Made by a program: the position numbers and the translations under genes. DNA of 64,000 nucleotides from RGIG7111 sp036839975 (lineage in GTDB: Bacteria > Bacillota > Clostridia > Peptostreptococcales > Anaerovoracaceae). How positions within the stretch are numbered: the stretch's first letter is position 1; each line of letters opens with the position of its first letter. Location: NCBI GenBank assembly GCA_036839975.1, contig DAISVU010000005.1:39322-103321 (forward strand), given 5' to 3'. The notes beneath the pieces were generated by a model that ran no database searches, was not told the origin of the DNA, and saw nothing but the letters and a program-made list of their open reading frames with translations. Shown piece after piece: positions 1 to 9,190 of the stretch.

Positions 1-812
1 CTAAGCTTCTTAAGTATAACAAGGCGGAATGTGAGCGCATAGTCAAGGAAATGCTCGATTTGGTAAAAATGAATGAGTTTGCTGACAAATATCCTTCAGA
101 ACTTTCCGGGGGACAGCAGCAGAGGGTCGGTGTTCTGAGAGCTTTGGCCGCCAGTCCGCCGATAGTACTTATGGATGAACCGTTCGGAGCTTTGGATCCC
201 ATGACCAGAGAAAGCTTGCAAAACGAAGTAAAGGATCTGCAGCAAAAATTGAAAAAGACAATAATATTTGTTACGCATGATATGAATGAAGCTATTAAGC
301 TTGCAGATGTAATTATATTCATGGATCAGGGCAATATTATACAGATGGCAAGTCCGGCTGAATTTTTGGCTAATCCGGCCAATGATTTAATCAGGGAGTT
401 TATGGGCGAGCATGTGGAAGGGTATATGGTACCAACAAAAGTTGAAGATTATATGCGTACCAGCTTGGCGTTTGCGCATAAGGGGGACGGTGTAAGAGAG
501 TGTGCCGAGTTAATGGCTAGAAACAGCGTGGATTCTTTACTGGTAGTTGATGACAAAAACAGATTTGCCGGCACTGTCACCATTAGAGATATCATGCATT
601 GGGGTAAAGAGCTTACCAGCATCGAACCGATTATAAGGCAAACGGCCAGAACGGTTTTGCTCGGCAGTGATGCGAGGGAAAGCTTTGAATATTTATTGGA
701 AACAAATGAAAACTATGTGGTGGTTTTGAATGATGACAGAAGTATAGCGGGAATCATAACAAAAACCAGTGTGGCCACATCTGTTGCAGAAAATTTATGG
801 GGAGGTGAATAA
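1..812 (+). CDS. opuCA: OpuC-type glycine betaine/carnitine/choline ABC transporter, ATP-binding subunit (5' end outside window)
   Basis: The reading frame is open from base 3, so the gene starts upstream and the Walker A motif is not visible. The visible part has the ABC signature LSGGQQQRVG, Walker B with D-loop (VLMDEPFGALD) and the switch histidine (FVTHD). About 120 C-terminal residues follow that resemble a CBS-domain pair (GTVTIRDIM and AGIITKTSV repeats), as in OpuCA/OpuAA ATPases, where CBS domains sense ionic strength. It should energise uptake of compatible solutes at the cytoplasmic face of the membrane. The permease gene follows after 2 bp, with its ribosome site GGAGGTG inside the end of this gene. 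The ATPase call is certain; the exact substrate is not. Confidence 0.93.
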   Translation, partial: KLLKYNKAECERIVKEMLDLVKMNEFADKYPSELSGGQQQRVGVLRALAASPPIVLMDEPFGALDPMTRESLQNEVKDLQQKLKKTIIFVTHDMNEAIKLADVIIFMDQGNIIQMASPAEFLANPANDLIREFMGEHVEGYMVPTKVEDYMRTSLAFAHKGDGVRECAELMARNSVDSLLVVDDKNRFAGTVTIRDIMHWGKELTSIEPIIRQTARTVLLGSDARESFEYLLETNENYVVVLNDDRSIAGIITKTSVATSVAENLWGGE

Positions 813-814
813 GC

Positions 815-1456
815 ATGCAAACACTTATGGATACTTATGGGTCTATGTTGTTAGACGCAATAGGCACTCATATGCTCTATGTAATCGTTTCAGTCGCCCT
901 GGGATTTACCGTAGGGGTTCTTTTGGGAATTCTTCTTTCAAGAGTGCCTAAAATATCTGTGGCAATATTACCTCTTTTATCAATTTTCCAGACTATTCCG
1001 GGGTTGGCTTTTATAGGTATATTGTTTCTTATTACAGGAATGAAACCGATAACGGTTATAATAGCATTGTCTGTTTACGTTGTATTCCCTGTGTTGAAGA
1101 ATACATATGCGGGAATATTGGGTGTTGAAGAAAAGTATGTTGAGGCGGCAAAAGGGTGCGGAATGACATCATTTCAAACTTTGATCAACGTAGAACTGCC
1201 TCTTGCATCTCCCTCTATTATTGCGGGTCTAAGAATGGCTGTTATATATACGGTCAGCTGGACCGTGCTTGCAGCCATGATAGGTTTGGGAGGTCTGGGC
1301 GACTTTATTTATCAGGGAACGACCTCAAATAATAATACATTAATTCTGTTGGGCGCCATCCCGGCCGCTATAATTGCCATTGTTCTGGGCATCATCATTG
1401 ATGTGTTACAGAAAAAACTGACTCCTGCAGGAATAGGGGAGGTGAAAGACAAATGA
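815..1456 (+). CDS. opuCB: OpuC-type osmolyte ABC transporter permease
   Basis: A 213-aa integral membrane protein with five to six hydrophobic segments and the binding-protein-dependent permease EAA loop (EAAKGCGMTSFQTL, about residues 109-122) that docks on the ATPase. Its length matches OpuBB/OpuCB permeases (about 210-220 aa). It is preceded by GGAGGTG eight bases before the ATG. It overlaps the next gene by 4 bp (ATGA), so the three opu genes form one operon. Leucine codons are mostly TTG/TTA and CTT, unlike the CTG/CTT-rich genes further downstream. Confidence 0.92.
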   Translation: MQTLMDTYGSMLLDAIGTHMLYVIVSVALGFTVGVLLGILLSRVPKISVAILPLLSIFQTIPGLAFIGILFLITGMKPITVIIALSVYVVFPVLKNTYAGILGVEEKYVEAAKGCGMTSFQTLINVELPLASPSIIAGLRMAVIYTVSWTVLAAMIGLGGLGDFIYQGTTSNNNTLILLGAIPAAIIAIVLGIIIDVLQKKLTPAGIGEVKDK

Positions 1457-2970
1457 CAGTTAATTTGATAATTGAGCATATGTTTTTGGTGTTGGCGGCC
1501 ATAACCATGGCGATTATTATAGGAATTCCTCTGGGAATATGTGCATATATGGTTCCGAAAAGCAAAACGATCATACTTAGAATAGTAGATATACTTCAAA
1601 CTATTCCTGCATTGGCGTTGCTGGGTTTAATCATGATATTGGCCGGACCCGGAAAGCTTACTGTAGTAATCGGCATAACCCTGTATTCTTTGCTTCCGAT
1701 CGTACAGAATACATATGTAGGTCTTTCAGGAATTGATACTGGTGTTAAAGAAGCTGCCAAGGGTGTCGGCATGACTCCGGGAGAAAGATTGGGCAAAGTG
1801 GAATTTCCTATAGCTTTTCCGACAATTTTTACCGGAATAAGGATTGCTGTCGTAAACGCAATAGGGATAGCGGTCTTTGCAGCCTTTGTAGGTGGAGGCG
1901 GCCTTGGCGGCGTCATGAACAAGGCCATTAGAATCCAGGATATGAAGATGATATTGCTGGCGACAGGGGCTCTTATGATCATTGCTGTTGTCCTGGATTT
2001 GATTATGAGCATAAGTGAAGCTCAAATACGAAAGTTTCATAGTAATATGAAAAGAGTTATCTCGTCGATATTGATTGTCTTTGTGGCTTTTCTGGCAACT
2101 GTACCATTCCAGCTTGCCGGCGCCAAGAGTGCGGATGCTATGATGCTGTATGACGGTGACTACACCGAATCCCAGATAATGCATCACATGATAAAGCATC
2201 TTGTGGAAGGCAAAACCGATCTTAAGGTCAGCATACAGGATCAGATGTCACAGGTTAACAATTATAAGGCTCTGATCGGAGATAGGCATTCCTGTGATAT
2301 GATGATAAGTTATGACGGTACATTGCTTACTACTTTCCTGAAAAAGGATCCAACGGATGTTCCGAAGGGAGAAAGCCTGTATGATTACACAAACAAATTA
2401 GGGCAGGAAAAAGAACAGGTGACCATGCTGGGCAAGCTTGGATTTAATAATACCTATGCCATAGCTGTTCCGCAAAAGATTGCTGACAAATATAACCTAA
2501 AGAAAGTATCTGATTTAGAAAAGGTATCAAAAGATTTGGTTTTCGGTGCGGAGCATGAGTTCTTTACTGAAGAAGGCAGTATGAAGTACAATCCTTTCAT
2601 TAAATATTACAATTTAAAATTTAAAGATCAAAAATCCGTTGACGTAAGCCTGAAGTATTCAGCTGTTGAAAAGGGCGAATACGATGTCACGGAGGTATAT
2701 GCAACAGACGGCTTGAACAAAAAAGCAAATTTGCTTATTCTGGAGGATGACAAGCATTTCTTCCCGGAATATAACGGGGCATTTCTCGTCAGAGAAGATA
2801 CTTTCGAAAAATTCGCTTCCGCTGCGCCTAATCTTAGACAGGTTCTGTCAATGCTGAACGGAAAAATCTCCACAGAGGAAATGTCAGAACTGACATACCT
2901 GGTAGATGTAAAAGGTCAGTCTCTTGATAGGGTGTCAGAAGATTTTCTAAAGAAAAAAGGCATTCTCTAG
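1453..2970 (+). CDS. Fused permease and substrate-binding protein of the OpuC-type osmolyte importer
   Basis: 505 aa in two parts. Residues 1-195 are a second OpuC permease with its own EAA loop (EAAKGVGMTPGERL, near residue 99). After a membrane anchor at about 200-220 comes an extracellular OpuAC-type substrate-binding domain (about 225-505) containing GFNNTYAIAVP and FPEYNGAFLVR. Fusing the receptor to the permease removes the need for a lipoprotein receptor and is known in BusAB/OpuF-like systems. Here it coexists with a separate unfused permease, so the transporter would be a heterodimer with one receptor. The ligand is probably a quaternary ammonium compound but cannot be fixed from sequence alone. 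Confidence 0.9.
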   Translation: MTVNLIIEHMFLVLAAITMAIIIGIPLGICAYMVPKSKTIILRIVDILQTIPALALLGLIMILAGPGKLTVVIGITLYSLLPIVQNTYVGLSGIDTGVKEAAKGVGMTPGERLGKVEFPIAFPTIFTGIRIAVVNAIGIAVFAAFVGGGGLGGVMNKAIRIQDMKMILLATGALMIIAVVLDLIMSISEAQIRKFHSNMKRVISSILIVFVAFLATVPFQLAGAKSADAMMLYDGDYTESQIMHHMIKHLVEGKTDLKVSIQDQMSQVNNYKALIGDRHSCDMMISYDGTLLTTFLKKDPTDVPKGESLYDYTNKLGQEKEQVTMLGKLGFNNTYAIAVPQKIADKYNLKKVSDLEKVSKDLVFGAEHEFFTEEGSMKYNPFIKYYNLKFKDQKSVDVSLKYSAVEKGEYDVTEVYATDGLNKKANLLILEDDKHFFPEYNGAFLVREDTFEKFASAAPNLRQVLSMLNGKISTEEMSELTYLVDVKGQSLDRVSEDFLKKKGIL

Positions 2971-3003
2971 ATAAGTGAAAATGATTACTTTCAAATCCGT
3001 CTC

Positions 3004-6000
3004 CTAATTTTCCGCCTTACTGCTGCGCTTGATTATAAATCTGTCGAAGCATGCAAGGATTGCAGGCAGCATAAATATGACGAGCAGGGTCGTTATAGCA
3101 CATCCTGCCGAAAGGATTCTGCATATCTGCCGTGTCGCAAGCTGGCTGAATGCAAAACTGATCACACCTATCGCAACTATGAGTATAAATGCCGACGTCA
3201 GTATCGTCTGCAAAGAACCGCTGTATGCTTCCCGGATCGCTTCGAGAGGCGGCAGGTTACGGCGCGCTTCGATGTAGTAGCTGGAGTATATGATGGCGTA
3301 GTCGATCGTGGCTCCCATCATTATGCTCTGAACAATAAGCAGTGAGAGATGGTTCATGTCGTAATTTATGATATTCATTATGCTCATGGTCATAAACACG
3401 GCGCACTGGATCAGTAGAACCAGCAACACAGGTGTCGCTAATCTCCTGAATGTGAACAGAACGATTATGAATATGAAAATCGCCGTTATGATTGTGATAC
3501 TGTTAAGTTCATTTTTGAATGATTTTGACATTTCATATGCCATAGGAGTATTTCCTATCAGGTAATAGCTGTTTGAAAACTTCTCGCTGCATTTTTTATC
3601 AAGACCGCTCATGAATGCACGGGTCTTGTCTGAATCTTCATCAACATCTGCGTTTATCAGCATGCGCCCGTAATGCCGGCCGCTGAGCTTTTCGGCCGCA
3701 TCATCCAGATCTTTTCGCATCTTTTTTATATCGGACTTTGCAGTTTTGTCTATGACTTTTGAATATACACTGCTTTTGATCATCTTGTCATCAGCATGGT
3801 GTACAAGGCTTATCAGATCCATTTTCCATTTGTCGTTATACATGTGTTTCGATCCGTAATATTTGTAGAGCAGAAGCATTGAATCGGTATCGAAATCATC
3901 GTTATTTGAATGCGAAATCCCGTCTTTTGAACTTTTGGCATAGCCGTTGAAAAGATTTGATATACCTGCTGCTGTATAGCGTCTGTCCGAGATCGAGGAG
4001 TTGATTACGGTTTGAATCATAGCAATGTCTTTTTTTGAAGTACCGATATTCGAATTCAGGGAGCTGTCGTTTAAGACATCGGAGGCAATGAAGTTTATGA
4101 ATCTCTGGGGTGACAGCCGCCAGGCGTTTGTACCCCTCTGCTTGTAGAGGTTTAAAAGATAAATATTCCTTACATCTTTTTTGCCCATCCCGAGAAATTC
4201 GGCCATCGATGATGCCGAAAACCGAGTTCGGTTAACTGATGCGTTTATTACAGCATGCAGAGTCTTTAACTGCTTCAGCTGCTTTTTTGAAAGCGCCGAA
4301 GAGATATCCTTTCCGGAAAGCATATATCCGACAAGATTTTGTATTGATATCTTATATGATCCCGGGGATGCCGATATTTGCTGATATGAGTATATAAACG
4401 ACAGCGTGGAGGCATCAATTGGGATCCCGTTTGCAGAAAGAACCTGTTTCATCTGTTTGACCGTATATGAAGAAGTATCATACTGCCCCAACTGTGTAAG
4501 CGCAGCTATAAGCTGAGTTTGACCGGGATCGACCGCCTTCATTGAATCGGCAAGGCCGCCGATGGAGGATCGCTTTTTACCCATGTTTTTTTTGAAGTAT
4601 TGAACGTAGATCATTTTCATCTTTGAAGATGCTATGCCGAGAGTTTTTGAAGAAGACGAGTAGGTTACAGGGTTCGTCATCTTTGCTATATTTGTATATG
4701 GGCGCATGGCTTTCAAATTTTTTGAAGCCTGCCGGTCTATCATTCTGCCATATGTGCTGTCCGTTGCGACATCGTGAATCAAAAAATCTACAAATGCGGG
4801 CAGACTCATAGTTCCGCCGGATACATCCCCGTGCTTCATCTGATAATAGAGGAGAATCTGCTTTACCTGAGAGGAATTCATCTCAAAAAAGGCTGCAAGA
4901 GACGAATCGTTCATAGCAGTTGTAAGCGTTTTTTTGTCAATATATTTTGAAAGTTTATTTATCTGAGACTTTTTATCCTTTGTAATGCGGCCGCTGAATG
5001 TGTCATTATGGAAAACATCGTTTTCCATAAATGTGACAAATTGCGGAATTGTAAGCATGACTGTTTCGTTTTTTCTGAAATAATCATAATAGGTCATGCG
5101 CAGCATATCCTTGTCGAGATTTATATCTTTGTAGTTTGTGTCGTCGTTTTTACCTTTGCTGTCGTATGTGCCTGCATGACTTTCGGAATTGATTTCATAC
5201 ATGTCTTTGAGGAATTTTTTCATAGACGGCGCCGTACGTTTTTTCCCAAGAGTGCTTTCATAACAGGATGCGTTTTTCACCGCGGTATTATCTTCGAGTT
5301 CTGAAGCCAGCTTTTCAGCAGAGGCACTGTCTTTTGCATTATATATAAGCACCATTGAATTATCATATCCGAAAACTCTGTCGATATCAGTCGGCTCATT
5401 TTGTGCATATGAAAAGTCGATATATCCTCTGGTTATAAATACCGCGATAAACAGTACGGCAAAGATTGCTGTAAGCGGGATGCGAAATCTATGCTGAAAT
5501 CTGCCGAGTACAGGAAGGTCGAATGCAAAAGATTTCTTGACAGTCTTTGTCATAAGACTGTCAAATGCGAGCAGGAGCGCCGGCATAACGGTAAATAGGC
5601 ATATGAGGCTGATGATAACACCCTTGGCAAGGGAAAGACCTATGTCGGCGCCTATTTTAAAGCTCATAAAAAGCAGAGCCAGCAGACCGGCAAAGGTTGT
5701 CAGTGAACTTCCGGTGATGGCGCCGAATGACAAGGACAGCGAGGCTCTCATTCCCTGATATTTGTCGGAAGTTATAATGCGCTGCTGGCGGTATCGGTTT
5801 AGGAGCATTATCGAGTAGTCCATGCTGAGCACCATCTGAAGGACGGCTGCTATCAGGTAGGTGGTATGTGATATGTAAGGAAAGAAAACATAGCTTCCCA
5901 TGTTGATAAGTATAGCTATGCCGATGGTGATCATCATGGCAAGCGGTTCAATATATGAATTTGCCATTATAAGGATTATTATAAATGCTATCACAACTGC

Positions 6001-6498
6001 TATAATGACGATCCAGAGCGGCAGATCTGACTCGTTGGCATCATTTATGCTTCCGCCGAGCGTGATGTCGTGCTTTTTACTGTACTTTTTCTGAACGGTT
6101 TTCCAGATATAAGCGCCCCTGTCGGAGTACTGGTCGCAGTCACAGTTTATGATATATAAAGTATAAATACCTCTGTTGTAATCTTTTTTGTCAATATCAT
6201 AGTTTACATTCGATACATATTTTATTGAGGCAAGGTCGTTAAGTACGTAAAGCTTCTTCTTGTCGGTCTTGAGGTCGTTGAACATGACTTTAAGATTGCA
6301 GGAAGACTCTTTTCCAAACTCGGCCTTCATGAGATCCATCCCTTTCTTCATTGAGGAATCATCAGGCAGATATTTTGTTGTATCGTGGTTCACATTGACA
6401 AATGGAATTAGCGCGGCAAAGCCAACAGCCAAAGCTATAAAAATAATCAGTATGATTTTGCTTCTCCTAACCAGGAATGAAGAAAACTTATCTTTCAT
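3004..6498 (-). CDS. MMPL/RND-superfamily transporter with a tandem-repeat extracellular domain
   Basis: 1164 aa from the chosen start. An ATG two codons upstream (6504) is also possible, but the SD AGAGG sits 3 nt from it and 9 nt from this one. The topology is RND/MMPL-like: TM1 (about 15-37), an outer loop, five TM segments (162-315), TM7 (342-360), a very long outer region (about 365-998), then a last block of TM segments (1000-1155). Asp in SMDYSIMLL and in GATIDYAIIY occupies the proton-relay position of each half. Such proteins export lipids, peptides or drugs using the proton gradient. The second outer region is about 630 residues and contains repeats of about 80 residues (see findings). 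It converges on the opu operon with a 33-bp gap; the substrate is unknown. Confidence 0.85.
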   Translation of the reverse strand: MKDKFSSFLVRRSKIILIIFIALAVGFAALIPFVNVNHDTTKYLPDDSSMKKGMDLMKAEFGKESSCNLKVMFNDLKTDKKKLYVLNDLASIKYVSNVNYDIDKKDYNRGIYTLYIINCDCDQYSDRGAYIWKTVQKKYSKKHDITLGGSINDANESDLPLWIVIIAVVIAFIIILIMANSYIEPLAMMITIGIAILINMGSYVFFPYISHTTYLIAAVLQMVLSMDYSIMLLNRYRQQRIITSDKYQGMRASLSLSFGAITGSSLTTFAGLLALLFMSFKIGADIGLSLAKGVIISLICLFTVMPALLLAFDSLMTKTVKKSFAFDLPVLGRFQHRFRIPLTAIFAVLFIAVFITRGYIDFSYAQNEPTDIDRVFGYDNSMVLIYNAKDSASAEKLASELEDNTAVKNASCYESTLGKKRTAPSMKKFLKDMYEINSESHAGTYDSKGKNDDTNYKDINLDKDMLRMTYYDYFRKNETVMLTIPQFVTFMENDVFHNDTFSGRITKDKKSQINKLSKYIDKKTLTTAMNDSSLAAFFEMNSSQVKQILLYYQMKHGDVSGGTMSLPAFVDFLIHDVATDSTYGRMIDRQASKNLKAMRPYTNIAKMTNPVTYSSSSKTLGIASSKMKMIYVQYFKKNMGKKRSSIGGLADSMKAVDPGQTQLIAALTQLGQYDTSSYTVKQMKQVLSANGIPIDASTLSFIYSYQQISASPGSYKISIQNLVGYMLSGKDISSALSKKQLKQLKTLHAVINASVNRTRFSASSMAEFLGMGKKDVRNIYLLNLYKQRGTNAWRLSPQRFINFIASDVLNDSSLNSNIGTSKKDIAMIQTVINSSISDRRYTAAGISNLFNGYAKSSKDGISHSNNDDFDTDSMLLLYKYYGSKHMYNDKWKMDLISLVHHADDKMIKSSVYSKVIDKTAKSDIKKMRKDLDDAAEKLSGRHYGRMLINADVDEDSDKTRAFMSGLDKKCSEKFSNSYYLIGNTPMAYEMSKSFKNELNSITIITAIFIFIIVLFTFRRLATPVLLVLLIQCAVFMTMSIMNIINYDMNHLSLLIVQSIMMGATIDYAIIYSSYYIEARRNLPPLEAIREAYSGSLQTILTSAFILIVAIGVISFAFSQLATRQICRILSAGCAITTLLVIFMLPAILACFDRFIIKRSSKAEN

Positions 6499-6606
6499 GT
6501 ACATTGTCCTCTCAAATACGATGAATTTATATCATTATTACGACGGCAGCTAGTGTAATGTTGTTTTGAACATGCAGATGTGTGCATTATTGACGTGAGC
6601 AAGAGA

Positions 6607-6999
6607 TCAGCCGGTTATACTTATATGCAGCGTTCTTCTGCGGGGACCGTCAAATTCAACGAAATATATGCCCTGCCATGTTCCCAGCACCGGCTGCCCG
6701 CCTTCGATTATGAGCGTTTCAGAAAATCCGATAATGCTGGCTTTCAGATGTGCTGCGGAGTTCCCTTCGAAATGATGGTATCCGTCTTCCCATGGAACTA
6801 TTTTGTTGATTTCCCTTTTAAAATCTCTTACTACATCGGGATCTGCATTTTCATTTATGGTTACGGCTGCCGTTGTATGGGGAACAAAAATCGTACAAAG
6901 CCCGGTTTTTATGCCGCTTTGCAGTATGATGCTCCGAACTTCGCGCGTTGTATCCTTCATCTGAGTGTGAGCATCTGTTTTTATGTATATTGTTTTCAT
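6607..6999 (-). CDS. YjbQ/UPF0047 family protein
   Basis: 130 aa, the usual length for the UPF0047 (YjbQ) family. Family hallmarks are PHTTAAVTINENADPDV, the histidine cluster (DGYHHFEGNSAAHLKAS) and GTWQGIYFVEFDGPR near the C terminus. E. coli YjbQ has weak thiamine phosphate synthase activity in vitro; the physiological role of the family is uncertain. The start at 6999 is preferred because AGAGGG lies 3 nt upstream; an in-frame GTG at 7026 has no ribosome site. It is followed by the MMPL gene on the same strand after about 108 bp. Confidence 0.88.
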   Translation of the reverse strand: MKTIYIKTDAHTQMKDTTREVRSIILQSGIKTGLCTIFVPHTTAAVTINENADPDVVRDFKREINKIVPWEDGYHHFEGNSAAHLKASIIGFSETLIIEGGQPVLGTWQGIYFVEFDGPRRRTLHISITG

Positions 7000-7324
7000 G
7001 GGCCCTCTTGTTTTCAATTTGCGCACAGACGACTTTTTTTTATATTAGAAAATCTGCGACAGGCATTAAAAGCATAACAAGTATATCACATTTATTTGCC
7101 GTGTTGGGACATGTAAAATCGCTTATGGAGCGATTTTGGAGAAAATATTCGGGGCGAAGATCCTGATAAATCAAGTACATATATTTTCAGGCTGTAAAAT
7201 ATGAGGGAAATGTGTTTTATTCGTGAAGAAATTCTAAATGCGGTCACAAGCATACAGTAAGGTGATAAAATACGTTATGTATTATGCAAGATAGCGTGAA
7301 AATCATTGGCATGGGAGATACAGG
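7000..7324. other. Divergent intergenic region between yjbQ and the NlpC/P60 gene
   Basis: 325 bp with no credible gene. It separates divergent genes and should hold promoters for both, but none matches consensus well; TAAAAT near 7267 is a weak -10 candidate for the rightward gene. The only clear structure is the perfect inverted repeat at 7115-7137, listed separately. Confidence 0.5.
7115..7137. repeat. Perfect 9-bp inverted repeat between divergent genes
   Basis: AAAATCGCT, a TATGG spacer, then AGCGATTTT. It could form a stem with A/T-rich ends on either strand, as in a bidirectional terminator, or serve as an operator. In a divergent intergenic region a terminator would be unexpected. 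Confidence 0.5.
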
Positions 7325-8413
7325 ATGGCAAGGATAGATAATTTGATATTTCGTTCGAAGATATGGATAATCGTGGTCGCTGCAGTGATGCTGATTGGAG
7401 GAGGAGTTCTGATAACACTGGGCTCCACACAACCTTATGCATTGGCTGCCGACGGAGGTAAGGTGATACAGCCTTATTCTGTAAAGGCTGGAGGCAAGGA
7501 GCTGGCGGCAGTAGAAACGGCGGATGAAGCAAAAGCCGTGATATCAAATTTGAAGAAAACATATTATAAGGGTGAAAAACCTGCGGATTTAAAGTTGACG
7601 CCGGCTGTCAGCATTGAAAAAAAAGATCTGGCACGCGGAGAGGCTCCTGTTAAACTTGACAGCACAAAGTCGGCGGTCGAAAAAATTGTTAAACAAAACA
7701 GGTCGGGCACTCCTGCCGTAACGGTTTCATATACGAGGCAGGTACAGAAAAATAAAAAGGTAAAGTATAAAGAAGTTTATAAGAAATCATCTGATATTGA
7801 AAAGGGTGAAAAGCGCGTAGCCTGTAAAGGGAAGAACGGAAGCAAGCATGTTACTGAAAACATAACATATGAAAACGGTCAAGTTGTACATGTTGTAATA
7901 CTCGATGAAAAGGTTACAAAAAATGCTATGACTCAGGTGGTTTATACAGGGACAAAAGTGTCTTCTGAAACAGCGGATACGGATTCGCTCAGACGTTCAT
8001 CAAGAAAAGCTTCGTCTGAAAAGTCGTCTTCAAACAGCAGCTGTGACGGCGGAATGACTTTAAAGAACGGCGATGGACAGGCTGTTGTAAATTATGCAAA
8101 GCAGTTCCTCGGCAATCCTTACGTCTATGGCGGCTGCAGTCTCACTAACGGAACGGACTGCTCCGGGTTTACAATGTCGGTTTACAGAAAGTTCGGCATA
8201 TCGCTGCCACACTCCTCATATGCGCAAAGAAGTGCGGGAAGAGGCGTGCCTTACAGCAAAGCCAGGCCCGGCGACATAATCTGCTATTCAGGACATGTAG
8301 CACTGTACATAGGAAATGGTCGTATAATACATGCAAGCACTCCGAGCACAGGTATAATCTACGGAAGTGCAATACACAAGGCTATAATAACGGTCAGAAG
8401 AATATTCAAATAG
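7325..8413 (+). CDS. Secreted G5-domain NlpC/P60 cell-wall endopeptidase
   Basis: 362 aa. An N-terminal hydrophobic segment (about 13-34) is followed by ALAAD, so the protein is either cleaved by signal peptidase or membrane-anchored. Residues about 130-205 look like a G5 domain (VTVSYTRQVQKNKKVKYKEV to TQVVYTGTK), common in Gram-positive wall enzymes. A serine-rich linker follows, then an NlpC/P60 domain (about 250-362) with catalytic Cys in GTDCSGFT, His in SGHVALYIG and the polar residue in IIHAST. It should cut D-Glu to DAP or similar peptidoglycan stem-peptide bonds during growth or separation. The start has GGGAGA 7-8 nt upstream, and two hairpin terminators follow. Confidence 0.9.
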   Translation: MARIDNLIFRSKIWIIVVAAVMLIGGGVLITLGSTQPYALAADGGKVIQPYSVKAGGKELAAVETADEAKAVISNLKKTYYKGEKPADLKLTPAVSIEKKDLARGEAPVKLDSTKSAVEKIVKQNRSGTPAVTVSYTRQVQKNKKVKYKEVYKKSSDIEKGEKRVACKGKNGSKHVTENITYENGQVVHVVILDEKVTKNAMTQVVYTGTKVSSETADTDSLRRSSRKASSEKSSSNSSCDGGMTLKNGDGQAVVNYAKQFLGNPYVYGGCSLTNGTDCSGFTMSVYRKFGISLPHSSYAQRSAGRGVPYSKARPGDIICYSGHVALYIGNGRIIHASTPSTGIIYGSAIHKAIITVRRIFK

Positions 8414-8423
8414 ACAGGTTAGT

Positions 8424-8451
8424 CTCCCTCGCATCCGCGGGGGAGTCTTTT
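8424..8451 (+). terminator. Rho-independent terminator after the NlpC/P60 gene
   Basis: CTCCCTCGC pairs with GCGGGGGAG (nine pairs, one G-U) around the loop ATCC, followed by TCTTTT. It starts 10 bp after the stop codon. Confidence 0.85.
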
Positions 8452-8494
8452 ACGCAATAATATTGTATCCCTGCAAAAGCCCAGTTCTGCTGCG

Positions 8495-8517
8495 AGACCG
8501 CCGGAGCTGGTCTTTTA
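8495..8517 (+). terminator. Possible second terminator
   Basis: AGACC pairs with GGTCT, followed by TTTAATT. The short five-pair stem makes it a weaker backup to the terminator at 8424. Confidence 0.45.
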
Positions 8518-8623
8518 ATTTGTGTTTGGAAGGATCGGCTTCTGTGAATACGGTCTAACGGGACAGAGATCAGTTTTAAAAGTGACTTTTTCATTATTGA
8601 TATACCGGTAAAGCCGTTTTGGA

Positions 8624-8652
8624 TTGATGAAAGCCGCATTTTCAAATATAAT
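8624..8652 (+). promoter_or_regulatory. Sigma-70-type promoter for the 140-aa gene
   Basis: TTGATG, a 17-bp spacer and TATAAT, ending 26 bp before the ATG of the next gene, which has its own GGAGGTG ribosome site. Confidence 0.7.
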
Positions 8653-8678
8653 AGTACGTAAGTAACGGAGGTGAATAA

Positions 8679-9101
8679 ATGTTAGGATACAAGAAAAAGC
8701 AGATACTTCTCACAGAAGGGAAGATCGATGAGGTAATAGATAACTATTCGCACAGTTATGCCATACAGTACGCTGAGGATTCTCGGACACAGGATGACAT
8801 AGATGCTGAAGAATATATTTTATATTATGAACACGATGTATATGACGCCGTCATAGATATCGTTAAAAAATCTGAAGACGACAATACTGTAGAAAGAATA
8901 ACTGAACTGGACAGAGTATACCGGGAGAAATCCGGCGAAAAGGATGAAAATTATACTATAAGCGTAGCTTATGAGTTTGTGATCAGAGCTATAACGGGGA
9001 AAAGACCTTTGCCGGGGACGATGGCAATGGGAAAGAAGATCCGGAAAAATGCAGTAAACCGTCTTAAGCATCTGATGGAATTTGAAATGAAACGCGCATG
9101 A
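8679..9101 (+). CDS. Unrecognised 140-aa protein
   Basis: The start is well supported: GGAGGTG 7 nt before the ATG and a consensus-like promoter just upstream. The protein is soluble, charged and probably mostly helical. The first half is acidic (DDIDAEEYILYYEHDVYDAVIDIVKK) and the C-terminal 30 residues are basic (GKKIRKNAVNRLKHL). There is no signal peptide, no membrane segment and no motif I can name. It lies between two genes for secreted proteins but has its own promoter, so a functional link is not implied. Confidence 0.75.
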   Translation: MLGYKKKQILLTEGKIDEVIDNYSHSYAIQYAEDSRTQDDIDAEEYILYYEHDVYDAVIDIVKKSEDDNTVERITELDRVYREKSGEKDENYTISVAYEFVIRAITGKRPLPGTMAMGKKIRKNAVNRLKHLMEFEMKRA

Positions 9102-9190
9102 TGCCGTGATAAGGGACATACTTCTTTAAACACGGCATGAACAATGCCCGGTTTTTGATATATAAACGGGGCAAGAGGGGAATACATGTA

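Noticed and set aside
6580..7077. 165-codon rightward open frame over yjbQ
   Set aside because: It is antisense to a conserved gene with its own ribosome site.
8406..8645. 79-codon leftward open frame after the NlpC/P60 gene
   Set aside because: It runs through two terminators and the promoter of the next gene, with no credible product.
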